64,000 nt of DNA, taken from the NCBI GenBank assembly GCA_009741485.1, contig CM019216.1:48646607-48710606 (forward strand). The letters are read 5' to 3'. Below the pieces are notes generated by a model. It did no database searches and was not told the DNA's origin. It saw nothing but the letters and a program-made list of their open reading frames with translations. Below are positions 47,835 to 60,800 of the stretch, piece by piece. Source of the DNA: Malurus cyaneus samueli (lineage: Eukaryota; Chordata; Aves; Passeriformes; Maluridae). Position numbers and translations under genes: made by a program. Position 1 is the first letter of the stretch. Each line of letters opens with the position of its first letter.

Positions 47835-48036
47835 AGGTGAGCTGTTGGATCAGCTCGTTGTGGTCATGAAGCCGTGATCTGTCACATCACTTCTAAACCT
47901 CAGGCTGACTGTGGAGGCTGTGAAGCTCCTTGCTGAATTGCCCAGGAGCTTCCTGGCAGAAGGAAATGCTGATGGTCTTTTGTGTCACAGAGACCATGAC
48001 TTCATGACCACTGTGAGCTGATCCAATAGCTCACCT
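47835..48036. repeat. 202-nt imperfect inverted repeat (long hairpin)
   Basis: The outer arms, starting 47835 and ending 48036, match at 39 of the first 46 positions. An inner perfect 9-bp pair (47922-47930 with 47944-47952) has the same centre, so the segment folds as one long hairpin with a 13-nt loop. The ends read AGGTGAGCT...AGCTCACCT. It has no coding frame. It resembles ancient palindromic repeats or a small inverted-repeat DNA transposon, but I do not recognise a family. Confidence 0.85.
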
Positions 48037-51000
48037 TGAAAGAGGGAAATTCAGACCATGCTTTTGAGAAAAGGAAAGATAAACTAAAATGAGAAGGGTT
48101 GCCTTTGGAGATTGTTTATTCACTTGAGACTTAATGTTTTATAATGTTTTTCCCTTAAATGAAGGGCTGTGTTCTGGCTGCTGAAAGCTTGCTTTCCTTC
48201 TTGTGATCCAGGGGCAAGGTGTGCCAAAGTTAACACAGAGGAACCTTGAGGTCACTATGCTGTACATCCACTGGAATTCTTTTTCTGTGCTAGGATATCA
48301 GGGAAGCAAAATGTTCTGGATCTGTAAATCTCAATGGGGATCTAGCTGTGAAACTAGTCATTTTGTAGGGTTCTGTTGTAGCATTTAATATTTTAGTGCT
48401 TGTTGGCACTATTTACATTAATTTGCTTTCTAACTGGAAAGAAACAATGATCCATAAGAGTGTTCCTAAAACTATATAATGGAAAGAATGCTATTTAAAC
48501 TACTGGGGAAATTCATGGTGAAAAATAAAGTTCACAAAATATTGCATGTTCTCGTGAACAAAATTTCTTGGTACCATGAGCAACAATACAAGTGAATTTG
48601 TCAATTACTGTTAAATTTTTCTGGACGATTCATATGATCTTCAAGTAAAACTTCAAAGGTTGTAATCAGCACAATTGGTTTCATTCACTCTGACTTGTCA
48701 GTTGTAAGAAAGGCACTCTTTATTTTGTGCTAAGCTACAGCAAACAGATCAAGACCTAGGAAACTGAGAAAATCGATCCTTTATTGTAGCAGTTATCTTC
48801 AAAGCTCGTCTGAAAGATTTCTTCCACAAAAGCCCCATCTGTGTTAGGATTTCCAGATGAATGTTTGTGATTGCTAATGCCACAAAAGACTAATTTTTCT
48901 GTGGAGTATTGCCAGTCTGTGAACACTGATGGTGCTGGCACTACACACTCATAGATTTTCATTAAAACTGGAATTGGTGTTTTCCTCCTCATCTGCAGCA
49001 AGTGCCTGCCTTATTTAACTCAGCACTGGGCTGAGATACTCAATGAGACAAAAGAATAACATTTAATTTTTAAGAAAGGTTTCTGCTATTAATGGCAAAT
49101 CTTCACGGGAGTCATATGAGAGCGGAGATGTCATTTAAAACTTACTGTTCCTCCATGTCACCTTCAGGCACATTTTGCCAGATCTGAAATCTAGAGCAGT
49201 GTTGACATTATTCTCTCACTCCAGAGAGAATAGACCATTCAATCCTCCTCCTGTCACTCAGCAGAGCTGTGACAAGGTGAAGAGAAAAACATCACAACAT
49301 TTCAGAGAGTCTGTCTTAGCCATCTTCACAGGATGCAGCACATCAGCTCAAAGACAGAGGACGGGGTGGTGAGGTACCTCCAGCACATGCCTAGAAGATT
49401 ATTTTCAAAGTTTTATGTTTGTTCTTCTAGAAATGAATTCCCATTCTATGATGATGGATATTTTCAGTCTTAAAGGTAAGAAACTAGACTATCAGATTAC
49501 TGGCTACCAGATACGGACAACTGATCGTGTTGGCTGTTCCAGCAGCCTGTGATTTTATGTCTGTGCTTAACTCTGTCTTTTTAGCCTTTACTGCTACAGA
49601 TGGATACTGGACTTCTGTTCCTAAATGAAGTTAGAATAATAGACTCTAGAGATGGAAAAATACCTAATGGTCCATTTTCCTATAGCTGCCAAACAGATTT
49701 TATTAAAAAAATAGCACAGGCAAATGTCTTCTATGGCAATACTTTACCATGAAATATTACACTCTCTTTTTAATCTGGGTGGAGAAAAGGAGACTAAACA
49801 GCTCCTTGGCTTGAGGTTTTGCCAGTCTGTAAGCTTGGTACCCAACAGTCCTCTGGTACCAGTCACTTTTTGCTTTGCAGATTTAGAGCACCTGGAAAGT
49901 CAGATAGGGCAGTTTGTAAAGTGTCCAACTAATGTGCTGTTCTAACACAAAAGTTCTGAAAAAGGAGGTGAAGAACATTTGTAGAATCATGAACACGAAG
50001 TACCCACTTCCACAAGTTGCTTTATTTATAACAAAGCACAAGAGTCCCTGCTGTAGCTGTAGGATGCATTTGCAGCTACAATGGCTGGGTGTGCTTCACT
50101 TGAACTCACAGCTGCTCCAAGTGGGACAGAGGCGGTGCCTTTCCTGAAAATGATCCCTATCTGCTGGCTGTCCTGTTGGACACATAACTGCACTGTAGTT
50201 TCTGAGTTTCCTGATCTCAATATGTGATTCTATAAAAAAATAGAGTTATTCTTTTTTAAAAAAGGAGTTTCAGCATTCAAAGGCGTGCCTGTTTGTGTGT
50301 GTGGTTTTTGTAAGTCTGGGCTCTGCAGGAGTAAATAAAATACCTCATTTAGGTTATTTAACCTGTAATGGAAAAAATGCCCTGCAGACACTGTAGTGGT
50401 TTCATTGGTATTCAACTGCTTGTACTCTTTCAGACTTTTAAAGAAAAATATCAAAGAATGAACTCTAAAGCCAGATGTATATCTCCAGAGATTTAAATTG
50501 TCCAGTTTCCAGTGACATACTTTAATTCTCCTCCCACTTACTAATTTTACATTGGCGCAAGTTCTTTGGAAAAGAAAGGGCAACTGACCCCTCCGAAATT
50601 ACTCTTCTTACACTGAGCTGGAAATGATGAGATCTCACGAAATATGTAATCTCATTAATTATAAGTGTGTCTGCACTCCAAGACTTAATGTCTTGGAGGC
50701 GAGCCAGAGGAAGACTTCAGTCTATGCAGTTTTGCACATGCTTAGGTGCTTTAGCCTAAGGGTTTAAAAATTCCTATAGGTAAGGAATTACTGATGACCA
50801 AGCTTTTCCATTCCTTTCCCCATTTCTTCCCCTCTCCTTTGCCCACATTGTTACTTAGCTTTCAGTTAATTCAGGTGCTCTCTGTTACAGACATGTCTAC
50901 CTAAAAGAAAATACCAAACCCACAGCAAAACCCACCCCAAAAACCCCCACACCAAAGTCTGGGTTTTTGTTCTGAATGTCTTTGTGAGAAGGGTCCTTGT

Positions 51001-54000
51001 GAGAAGGGGGTCCTGCTGCAGCTGGCTTTGAGGGAATGCACCAGCAGCCAATGTCAGATCTCCTCTGAGCACCTGCCCACACGGGCACTCAGAGGGGAAG
51101 CAGATCTGTGCCTGGATGCCTCAGGCCACCACACACCCCCATTCTCCCGAAATCCCCTTCCCCCCCCCTGCAGTGGGAACTCAGCTGCTTTATTTTGCAC
51201 TGTCGATACCTGTTCTGACAAAGCAGGACGATGTGCTGTGAGGTGCTGGAAGGACAAAGTTGCCATGTCCTTGTCTCTAAAGGTGCCTGCCTCGTGCCAG
51301 TGAAAGCACTCAGCCCTTGCAGGTGACAGAGCAGCCGGTCCTGTGGGCTGGCCACTGGTGACCAGGATTCTTCTGGGAACACACTGTGGCTACCCAGTCA
51401 AGCAAATGGTTAGGATCTTTGCTTAAAATGTGCAACCCAGCCATAAGGTGGGGTAAGGATTTAAACCCAAAGGAAATCGCCTGTGTTTATAAGATTTGGA
51501 AGGGAGTTTGAAATGCCAAGGTCTCATCTTGTTCTGGTTTCTTTGTGGGTTCACCTTCCTCTTTCCTATTCGTTACTTATGACAGAATGAAGTTTGTTGA
51601 GACCTTCCATTTTGCTGACTCCTGCCCCAGAAGCAGAAACTCAGGATGAGGTAGGATCTGTGCCAGCCTCAGTTTCTTTGGTATTCTCCAGCAGTTGTCA
51701 TCTGATTATTAAGTGCCACAAAATACACACAATGAGATATAGATATGTTGGAGAAACAAGTACAGTTTCTACCAAAATGATCAACTTATGTATATTTATT
51801 ATGGAAACTATGATCTTGCTTGTTATCATTGGTTTAAAATATGACTAATTATTTGGACAGACCAGCAGTTTAGTTGAATGGCTGGCTAAGTATTGGAAGC
51901 TGTTTAAGAGCGAAGTAGTTGATTCTGATGATAAAATATGCTCAAATATTATTACAGTTGTGTGTTTGCATGAAAGTTGAGGTGAGTTCTTGGTTTTCTT
52001 GGCCAAGGAAATTGTTCCATGTCAATCTGATTTGCAAAGAAATTGTTCAACAGAGAACTGTAACAGCTTACTTGAACCGTTGGGTTCTTCTGAGATCAGG
52101 GACATTTTGCTAGAGATAGAGGACAGAAATTGCTTTTATTCAAGGGTCTAACTAATAGAATGAACCTAAACTTGTTATTACTTCTACTTGCAAGAGAAGA
52201 AATTGGAAAACCAAAAAATAGAAGGTCACTCATATACATTCAGCTCCATTTCTATTGCAACAAGGATCTTGGGAGAGATTGATCTGTCTGTTTTAAGGTT
52301 ATATTTTTCCCTTCTTAATCTAAATTTGAAAACCATATGGCAGAGAACAGGGGGATTTGTAATGCGTTTAAATATTTTTAATAAGGGTAGAATTTCTCAA
52401 CCTTTCTTAATTGAAGAATGATATAATCTTATAAAATCTATGAACCTCTCTGTATCCCTCTATCGGATAAAACTGTCAGTAATAAGTAAGGAAATCTTTG
52501 GGAATTGAGTTAATCACTTTGCAAAATCCTAGCTTAATCTTGTAATCGAACAATTTGACTATATGTGTTGATAATAAAAATGTCTTTATGCCTGCCAATA
52601 GGTCCTGCCAACTCATAAAAGCTGGTGGCTGAGGGACTGGCTCCCACTGTTTTCTCCAGCAGGTGGTGGCACTTCTCAGCAAACCCCCTTGGAAGCTGTG
52701 GGTTTGCTTGAAACAAGTGTAATCATTTTATCAGCCTTCTCCTGGTATTGTAGAAACCCTGGTACTCTGTGGGCCTCCAGCTGAGTAGCAGAGATGAAAG
52801 GGAGCAGGACTTTGGTCCCTCACTTTTCTTGTTCTTCTCTCCTTTATAAAGTTTCTGCTTTTGAGCTTCCTCTGGAAAAAGTGGGGATGCATTACAGTTG
52901 CTTCTTTTCTGGGAATTGGGAAACAAATCTATTTTTTCCCAAAGAAAGAGAGGAGAGCAATTCTAGAGCAACAGAACAGTCTCTTTTCCTGTATTTTGCC
53001 TGGGAAGATGATGTGCCTGAGCCTTGGAAAAAGGATGGAGAATCTTGAAGGAGGGAGAGTGTTGAGAAGCATTTAGCATGCTGCTGTCCTCAGGCCATGG
53101 GACTGGCTGCAGAAATTGAAGAAATTCTGATTAACTTGTTCTACAAAACAGACTTTGAGGATGCTTTCATCCTCAAAGAGTAGAACTCCAAGGTGCTTTT
53201 TTTTTACAGCTGATGGCAGCAGTACCATTCACATAGCTCCTAGTGTAAACTAGAAATCCATTTCTAGAGCTGTGTTCAGAGATCATGTTAGTCATCTTCC
53301 ACAGACACAGATTTTATCCAGTCTTCAGCTGTCTCAGATGAAATGATCTACTTTCTGTGACTCTTCCTATTGAAAAATGAGGTCTAAGTTGTTGTCTCTA
53401 ATGTGCTGTAAACCTAGAAGCAAAACTCAAGCTTTGACTGTGCGGTTCTACCTATGTCCTGAACATGAGAAGGGCCAAGTCCTGCAAATGAAGTTTACTG
53501 CTGGCTCAGGGGTTAAAAAGGAGGCATTACAGTAACCTACTATTTGGAGTCTGGCACGCTGAGTATGCTTATCATTTCTTAATCTGTCCCTAGGCCTGGT
53601 TATAATTTGTATCTTGAGCAATCATATTGCCATCTGCATTTGCATTTGTGTTTTCTTTTGCTATTGTTAAACCTGTTTTCATCTTACACGTCTTCCATTT
53701 TTCTGCAGCCCATAGCCAGTGATAAATGACAAGGTTCAAATGCAGAAGGTCAATTAGATCATCCAGGGTCCATCTCTGCCAGTGCAGGATTATTGTTTTT
53801 GTGGTCTGTTTGCTATTGTTTTGTCCAGCCAATTGCTAAATAGGTCCTGTGCATTCGACTAAGTTTTGCCACCAGTAATATCCCACATACCCTTAATTAT
53901 AATAAAGGAGAGTCTGGGGTGCTGTTCAGAGGTGGCAGATAGTCTCGTGTGGTCAGAAAATTATCTGGTTTTTTTATTCTTTTTACTGAGACCAGCTTGG

Positions 54001-55320
54001 GTACTGAAGCACATTCCACTAACTTGTAAGTCAAACTACTTCACCAGCCCTGTTTGAGTCCTGTTTATCTCAATGCTTTCAGTCTAGAATACTCACTTGG
54101 CAGAAAAAAAAGGTGGTTGTTGGCATTCATCCTCATTAACTCAAAGGTTGTTTTGTTTGTTGAGTGCTTGCATGTTTACAGTCGTTCTGTGCAAAGAGGT
54201 TTGCAGTTTGCTTCCCTGTGGTTTCAGATTGCAGTGGTTTATCAAGTAGGGAAGCCTGTGTTAAGGAGCTAGATAAGACACTAATGAAAATTACTTGCTT
54301 GCAGAAGGAGAGGCTCACTGCCAGTCCCAGAGAGAGAAATCTGCTGAATCTGAGTCTGGGAGTGATGCCACATTGAAAGTAAGAGAGCACACATTTATCT
54401 TAAATTTTGAAAAATCCCAAATACAAGTCTAAAACATATGTAATTCATGCCAGTTTCAATTTTTTTTTCCTGAGGTTAGACTGTCAAGATAATTCGTAAT
54501 TGGACAATAAGAAGTATATTTAAATTATTTTAAAGCAAGTTTCTTCAGTGCCTGGAGGTCTGCATACAAACCAAAATCAGTGGAGAGGTTGCCTGCAAGC
54601 AGTATGCAGCTGTCATAATTATAGTAGTACCTAAATAGATTCTGCTCATGCAGAAGCATTTTACTCTTAGCTGCATAAAATCACACACATGCTCTTTGGG
54701 ACAGTTGTTTCTTGGATATATCAGCTGATTTCACATTAACATTACTCTTGTACACTTAATAAGAGGGCATAAAGAGAAGGTCAATGCCTGACTGAATTCT
54801 GATACAAAAGAAATACACAGCTGCACTTTTCTTCCCCAGGAGAGCAGAGTCTTCATTCACAAGGCAGCAAACATAAGTAATGATAACAAAAACATGCCAG
54901 TTTTTCATGCCTAATACAGAGGTGAGATAACCTTGACAAAGAGTTGGCCATGAAACTTCCTCATTAAGCCTTTATGGAGTTTATCTGGATCTGCACATTC
55001 CTGTGAGTGGTAAAGGCAGCTGGGGCATTGGTGTGTCAGTGTCAGATGGGTGGATGTCTCAGGGCACAAAGCCCTGATTTCCAGGCACACTTGAAGGGCC
55101 ATGCTGTCCACCTGAAATTCTGTCTGTTGTCATGCTTATGGCAGCTGCAGCCTTGGTGTGGCCACTCTTTTCAGAGCCCCACATATCTCCAAGTTTCTGC
55201 AGAGCAGCTTCTCAAACAGCATGTCTTCCCCCACCACAGCTGTTTGGTCACCTTCACACTCGTCCTCAGACTGGGCCTTGCTTTTGCAAACTGATGTAAA
55301 TTAGGCTTTTCAGGGTGTAC
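48037..55320. other. Intergenic, gene-poor
   Basis: About 7.3 kb without a supported exon. It includes a small perfect hairpin at 53153-53178 and AT-rich, homeodomain-type (TAATTG/ATAATTAT) sites near 54490-54640. Confidence 0.4.
53153..53178. repeat. Perfect 11-bp hairpin with 4-nt loop
   Basis: CTTTGAGGATG at 53153-53163 is followed by CTTT and then CATCCTCAAAG at 53168-53178. No tract or gene context gives it an evident role. Confidence 0.9.
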
Positions 55321-55840
55321 TCATAGAATGATAAAATAGCTTGGGTTGGAAGCGTCTTTAAAGATCATCTGGTTCAAGGATGTCTTCTGCTAGACCACGT
55401 TGCTCAAAGTCCCATCCAGCCTGGTCTTAAACACTTTTAGGGATGGGGCATCCACAATTATGTGGGCAACCTGTTCCAGTGCCTCACCATTCTCACAGTA
55501 AAGAATTTCTTCTACTATCTGATCTAAACTTACTCTCAGTTTGAGGCCATTCCCCCTTGTCTGTCACTAGGTGTTCTTATGAAATGCCTCTCTTTTCTGC
55601 AAACCCCCATAGGTACTGGAAGGGGCTGTAAGGTCTCCCCAGAGAGCCTCTTCTCCAGGCTGCAAAGCTACATCTCTCTCACTTTGTATTCATAGGAGAG
55701 GTGCTCCACCCTCTGGGCTTCCTCTGGTCTCATTCCTACAAGTCAACTTCTTTCTCATGTTGGGGCTTCAGTGCTGGACACAGACATACAGGTGAGGACT
55801 GACCAGAGAGGAGTACAGGGAGAGAATCCTCAAACTGAGA
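55321..55840 (-). mobile_element. CR1 LINE fragment (antisense)
   Basis: Starts 'tcatagaatgataaaatagc' then 'ttgggttggaagcgtcttta', with the CR1 blocks 'aagtcccatccagcctggt', 'gcaacctgttccagtgcctc' and 'cttctccaggctgcaaagc'. It comes from a CR1 subtype different from the 23- and 44-kb copies. Confidence 0.92.
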
Positions 55841-57603
55841 GAAAGCTGACCGGTGAAGTGGGGTATTTCTGCAAACTGACACTCCTCTACTCGATTTGGA
55901 ATAAAAATTTGAATGCTATTCTCTGATATCCTCTGTTGGCATTCAGCTTGCTGGTGTTTTAAGGTAAGCCTTTCTCAGTCTCCCTTGTTGAAGCTGCTTC
56001 TCCTTTCACGGTTGCTGGGGGAGAGAGGGTGTGGTGAGCCTGCTTTGATGTGAGTGCTCGTGCAGCAGTCAGCACCAAATCCTTGCTGCAGATCAGGCAG
56101 CATGGGGGTTTGAAGCAGGTTTTCCTTCTCTGTTGAGAATGACCTAGCTACTGAGATACTGGATGCAATGGGAGGTGAAGAAAAAAAAAACGAACTATCT
56201 GTGACAAAGAATTAACTGGGCTTCAACACTTTCCTTCAAGGACTAATTCCGGCTGAGCAGAGAGATATTTTTGCTGTGTGTGACTGTGGTCCCCTTCTGT
56301 TCTGTGGTTTCTCTAGGGCAGTGTAAATAACTTCATAGTCAGTGTGCTGGTTTCTAGGAATACTCTTCTAAGGCACCTAATTCTCCCGGGGAATTGTATC
56401 TTGACTGTCTGATTCTTGGCTGAAGAGTCTGCTAGGCAACAGGAAATCTGCAAATTAAAACATTGCAACATCTAAGTCCCTGGCTGTACCCCAGCTTTGC
56501 TGGAGGACCAGTTTTCATCTGTTTGCCTATGAAAAAAACACACTCAGATGTATATCATTTCTCTTGCATCATTTAAATGATTCCTCATGTTTCCCACTGG
56601 CTATTATTTTTATTACCCACATGCAGTCACTTTGCTGCTTATTTTGCTCATTGTAACACAGCCAGTAGCACTCTTGTTTCTTGATCCCCAAAATGTGTGG
56701 TTGAAGGTCCCACATTAACAAGAGTTGGTTGAAGTTAAGGGAGTGCAGCCCTCCAGCTTCTGCTATTGTGGTAGGAGCTGGAGCAGCTCATTTACTCAGT
56801 GCAGAGATGGACTGTCCATCCTGATTTACTGGGCTGGATGGCTTCTCCTGTTCCCTGCTCCTTTGTCTTTCCTTTGTTTTTCCTTATAAAGATGTTGGAA
56901 GGGACTGTGCTCTGAGTCACTTGCTGACAGCAATCACCATCATGCTAGTCATCTTCACGTCTTCTCCCATTTGCTGACCACTCCAGGGTCCTCTCTTTAT
57001 CAACACGAGAAATATTTCTCTTCCTTTCTCCTCAACACAAGCCCACAGCTCACTAACAGCAGCACTAACCTGGTGTCAGGAGGGAGCTGTGCTGCTAGCT
57101 GCATCCTCTTTGAGAAGACAGAGTAATCCATGATTCCATGGCCAGAGCCAATAAATTGCAGAATTTATTCCTAGGGATGCTTTTTAGTGTGGCTGTGCCT
57201 TCTATTATTTGATATCTCTGTCCTTCCATAACAGTATTATGCTTGATACTAAACAAGATTTTCTTTCAGATGACACAAGGGCAGAAATATGAGTGTGAAT
57301 CATATTTTTTCTCATTTTCTGATGTTGACACCATAACCCACATTACTCTGGGGATCTTTCATCAGCTTTCCACACCTACATTTTAAAAAGCAAAGAAAAT
57401 CTTACCAGAAAATCGGTGTTGATGTGCAGGATTTCTTGGCAATATACTACTGAAATCCAGCAGTGTGGAGCAGACCATGTCTGCCTGAAGGCATTTGGTC
57501 ATCTGCTACACAGAGAATCAGTATTCAGATATGGCTGACTGGCTCACTGCTACCCTCTGATATTAAAGTAAGGCACGCCCTGAAGGACTGAGAAGGTATT
57601 TTA
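55841..57603. other. Intergenic between two CR1 copies
   Basis: No gene or recognisable repeat seen. Confidence 0.4.
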
Positions 57604-57860
57604 TAGAACCATAGAATGGTTTGGGTTGAAAGGTACAATAAAGGTGATCTAGTTCCACCCCACTGCCATGGGCAGGGACACCTTTCACTAGACCAGGTTG
57701 TCAAAGCCCCATCCAGCCTGCCCTGAAACACAGTCAGGGGTGGGGCATTCACAACTTCTCTGGGCAACCTGTTCCAGTGCCTCACCATCTTCATGGTAAA
57801 TAATTTCTTCCTCATATTAAATCTAAACTTACCCTCGTTCAGTTCCAGCCCTCCCTGCCT
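57604..57860 (-). mobile_element. CR1 LINE 3' fragment with ORF2 C-terminal remnant (antisense)
   Basis: Begins 'accatagaatggtttgggtt'. The minus-strand frame carries RHWNRLPREVVNAPPL and FQGRLDGALTTW, the well-known C-terminal signature of the avian CR1 reverse-transcriptase ORF. This explains the 213-codon open frame over 57525-58166, which is otherwise unsupported. Confidence 0.9.
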
Positions 57861-60800
57861 GCCCGGTCTGTGGAGGACACAGTTTGAACACACACACACA
57901 CCTCTCTGCCCCTTTGCCAGGGAGAACCAGGGCTGTTTAACCCACCTTGCAGGAGAAAATGGGTTAGAAAGCTTTGTGATTGTGGACTTCAGTTCCCCCA
58001 TTGAAGCTGTCATCTTTGGGCTCAAGGATTTAATTACCACATTCAGAGGAAGCAGTGGAAGACTTGAGGCTGTCTCTCCAGGCTGCAAGAGTTCTCTGGA
58101 GACCGTGGAGATGCAATTCCCACCCTCGTCCTGTGTCAGATCTTTAAGACAAAGGCAGGAACCCACTTCTCCCCATCACAGGTGACTGTCACAAATCCTT
58201 CTTTAGTTCACATAAAGCGAGAGAGCTTGCATGTGAGGGAATGCCCAGAGAATGGAGGGAACACCCTGTTTTGGAGAGATGGGATGTGGGAGGAGATATT
58301 CAACTGAGAAGGTCAACATCTTGCAAGAGGAAGGTGTATCATACCTGTTTATGCTAAAAATGTATGCAACCAGTGCATACACTGTGTCACAGTGTTTCAG
58401 TTCTACCTCTGGACTGTGTAGCTGGGAGGCACAGATAAATTCGGGATTTGGAAGGACTTGTCCTGAGCCACAGGAATAAAAGCTTGTTTACAGTGCACAT
58501 GGTAAGATTTACTGAGTAGTGTCACTATTAATAGCATGAACCTATGTACGGATTTACTCCTTTCTAGAAGACAGTTCCCTGGCCCAGGCTGAGAGTCCTG
58601 GACTGTCATCAAGGACTCTGTTATGGAGAACATATTAACAGCATTGCTTCAGATGATTTCTGATTACAGCTCTCTCTTTGTTCCTTCCCAGTTTTCTTTT
58701 CCCAAGACTGCTCATTTCCACCCTGCTTTTCTTCTGTTTCTTCTGGCTGTTCAGCTGCCAGATTTCTAGTCTGATTGTGTTCTGTCCAGAATGTAATCCT
58801 TGCACCCAGAGCCAGCCCTGAGATCCTGAAGAAAGGCAAATGCTGGGTCCCCACTTGGGTCCCACCATTTGGGATGCTCCCCACAAGCATCCCCAAGAGG
58901 AAAGAGAGCCACTGCCTCTCCAGGCCAAGAGGTGAAAGTCTGGCCCTGTATTTGTGAATCAGAGCTTCAGGCTCCTGTCATTGAATGCTAGACCAGCCAG
59001 GGGAGCTTTACAATATACACCGGCAGAGGGTCTGCTTCAGAAATTGTGTTGGATTTAAGAGTGTGGAAATTCCTTCATTATTGGAATTCCCTGAACTTCA
59101 GCAGTCAGCAGATTTCATATGCTAATAATATTTGTGACAACAGGGAAGCTGTGTGATGATTAAAATAAGGCTGGAGGTTGAATTAACCCAAATTCCTGGC
59201 TTTTGTCAGTTACAAATAATGCTGCACTATTGAAATTTTCATCCTAAGCATTTTAAGAATCATGGCACCAGAGCCAAAGGTGATGGGAGCAACCTTGCAT
59301 TGCCCTAAAAATTCAGCTGACTAAACTGGGAGGTCAAGCTGGATAATTAGATTTAATCAAACCTACTATTCACAGAGTGGTGTGTGAAGTGCATTAGGAG
59401 AAATGGTTTTATTTCAGATGCCATCTAAAGCAACTGATTTTAATAATTGGACAAGTGCTGAGCCAAAGGCCTGGATTTTCTGTTTATCAGCATTTTTTTG
59501 CTACTTCATATGCAAATTTGATAATATAGTGAGTGTTGAGACCCAGTTTGTCCTTGAGTATTCATGCAGAGCTGGCTGACCCCAAAGACAGGAGCAGGAT
59601 ACGTGCCTCCAAAGGCATCAGGGGGACTCGTCATTTACTTTGCATAAACTCAGTCTTTAGGGACTTGAGAGAGAATGCTTAAGTACTTAAATGAGCATTA
59701 TTCTTGAGCATGAAGTTTTAATAGTGCACCTTTTAAGTTTGTCATCAACCCAAATAAATTTATAGCAGACAAGAGTGAGTGCACATTGCGTTAACTGCTT
59801 TGAAGGGGAAGCCTGTTCCACAACTGAGGATCCCAAAAAAACAACTACCCTGCTGGAACTTGCTGGGAGAAATTAGTGATGAGCAGGATGGATAAAAATG
59901 TCCCTACTGCAACTTTAGGAACAACAGCTGCAGCGTCCATGGTAATTTTGCTCTTAGCTTTCTGTCAGTATAATGAGGAAAGAAAAGCTAGAAGTCTGTT
60001 TTTAACCACAGAGTTAATTTTTTAGGCTAGATGCTAGTTGTGTGTCAAAACTGAAATCTTTGTTGGTGGAAGTGTTATATTCACTGCATACATTTGAAAG
60101 CCTTAGAATTCAAAACAATACCAAAATAGTCTAAATATGTATTTAGTCAAATATACTTTCAATAGCATGCAATGTGTAATAGAGCTGCTTCTGGTTTGAT
60201 TTCAAAACAACCAGCTCTTGTTTTCTGTCTGAAACCGCACACCGTTGTAGTTGGGTAACTTCCTCACAGGGTAGGATGGAAAGGAGCCACGGAAGCATAA
60301 AAACCCCCTTGCAGTCTCCTGTGAAACACCCAGTAAAGGAAATCCAAGCATGGATGATCTTAGGTGCTTCTGCCGTCTGTGGTGGGACACCTGCGGGGCC
60401 AGCCGGGACCGGGAGCAGGGATGCGTCCCTGGAAGCGCCTGGCTCTGAGTCACTGCAGCAGCTGAGCTGGGGCTAAATTGGAAACAGAAACACATTGTCA
60501 TGTCACCCGGATGCTCTGCCTCCAGCCAAATGGTAGACGGAAAAAAATGCTACCAGATGTTCTTATGTTATTAATATTGTTATTATTGTTATTATAAATA
60601 ATATTCCGTACTGGCTGGCGTTCACTCCTGGCCCATCTGGAGCACACATGCTCGGGAGGAGAGCCCCAGCAGCCTGTGGCTCCCCCAGTTCCCTGCACAC
60701 CTGTAAAAAAGGCTGGGCGGGCCCTGCTCCCTGTGCTGGGGGATGAAGGATGCTGGTGCTGCCCTGTGACAGGAGCTGCTCCCTGCCCCGCTCCCCTCCC

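Noticed and set aside
57525..58166. 213-codon minus-strand open frame, the longest in the window
   Set aside because: Its middle part is the CR1 ORF2 C-terminal signature; the ends are unrelated flanking sequence that happens to be open.
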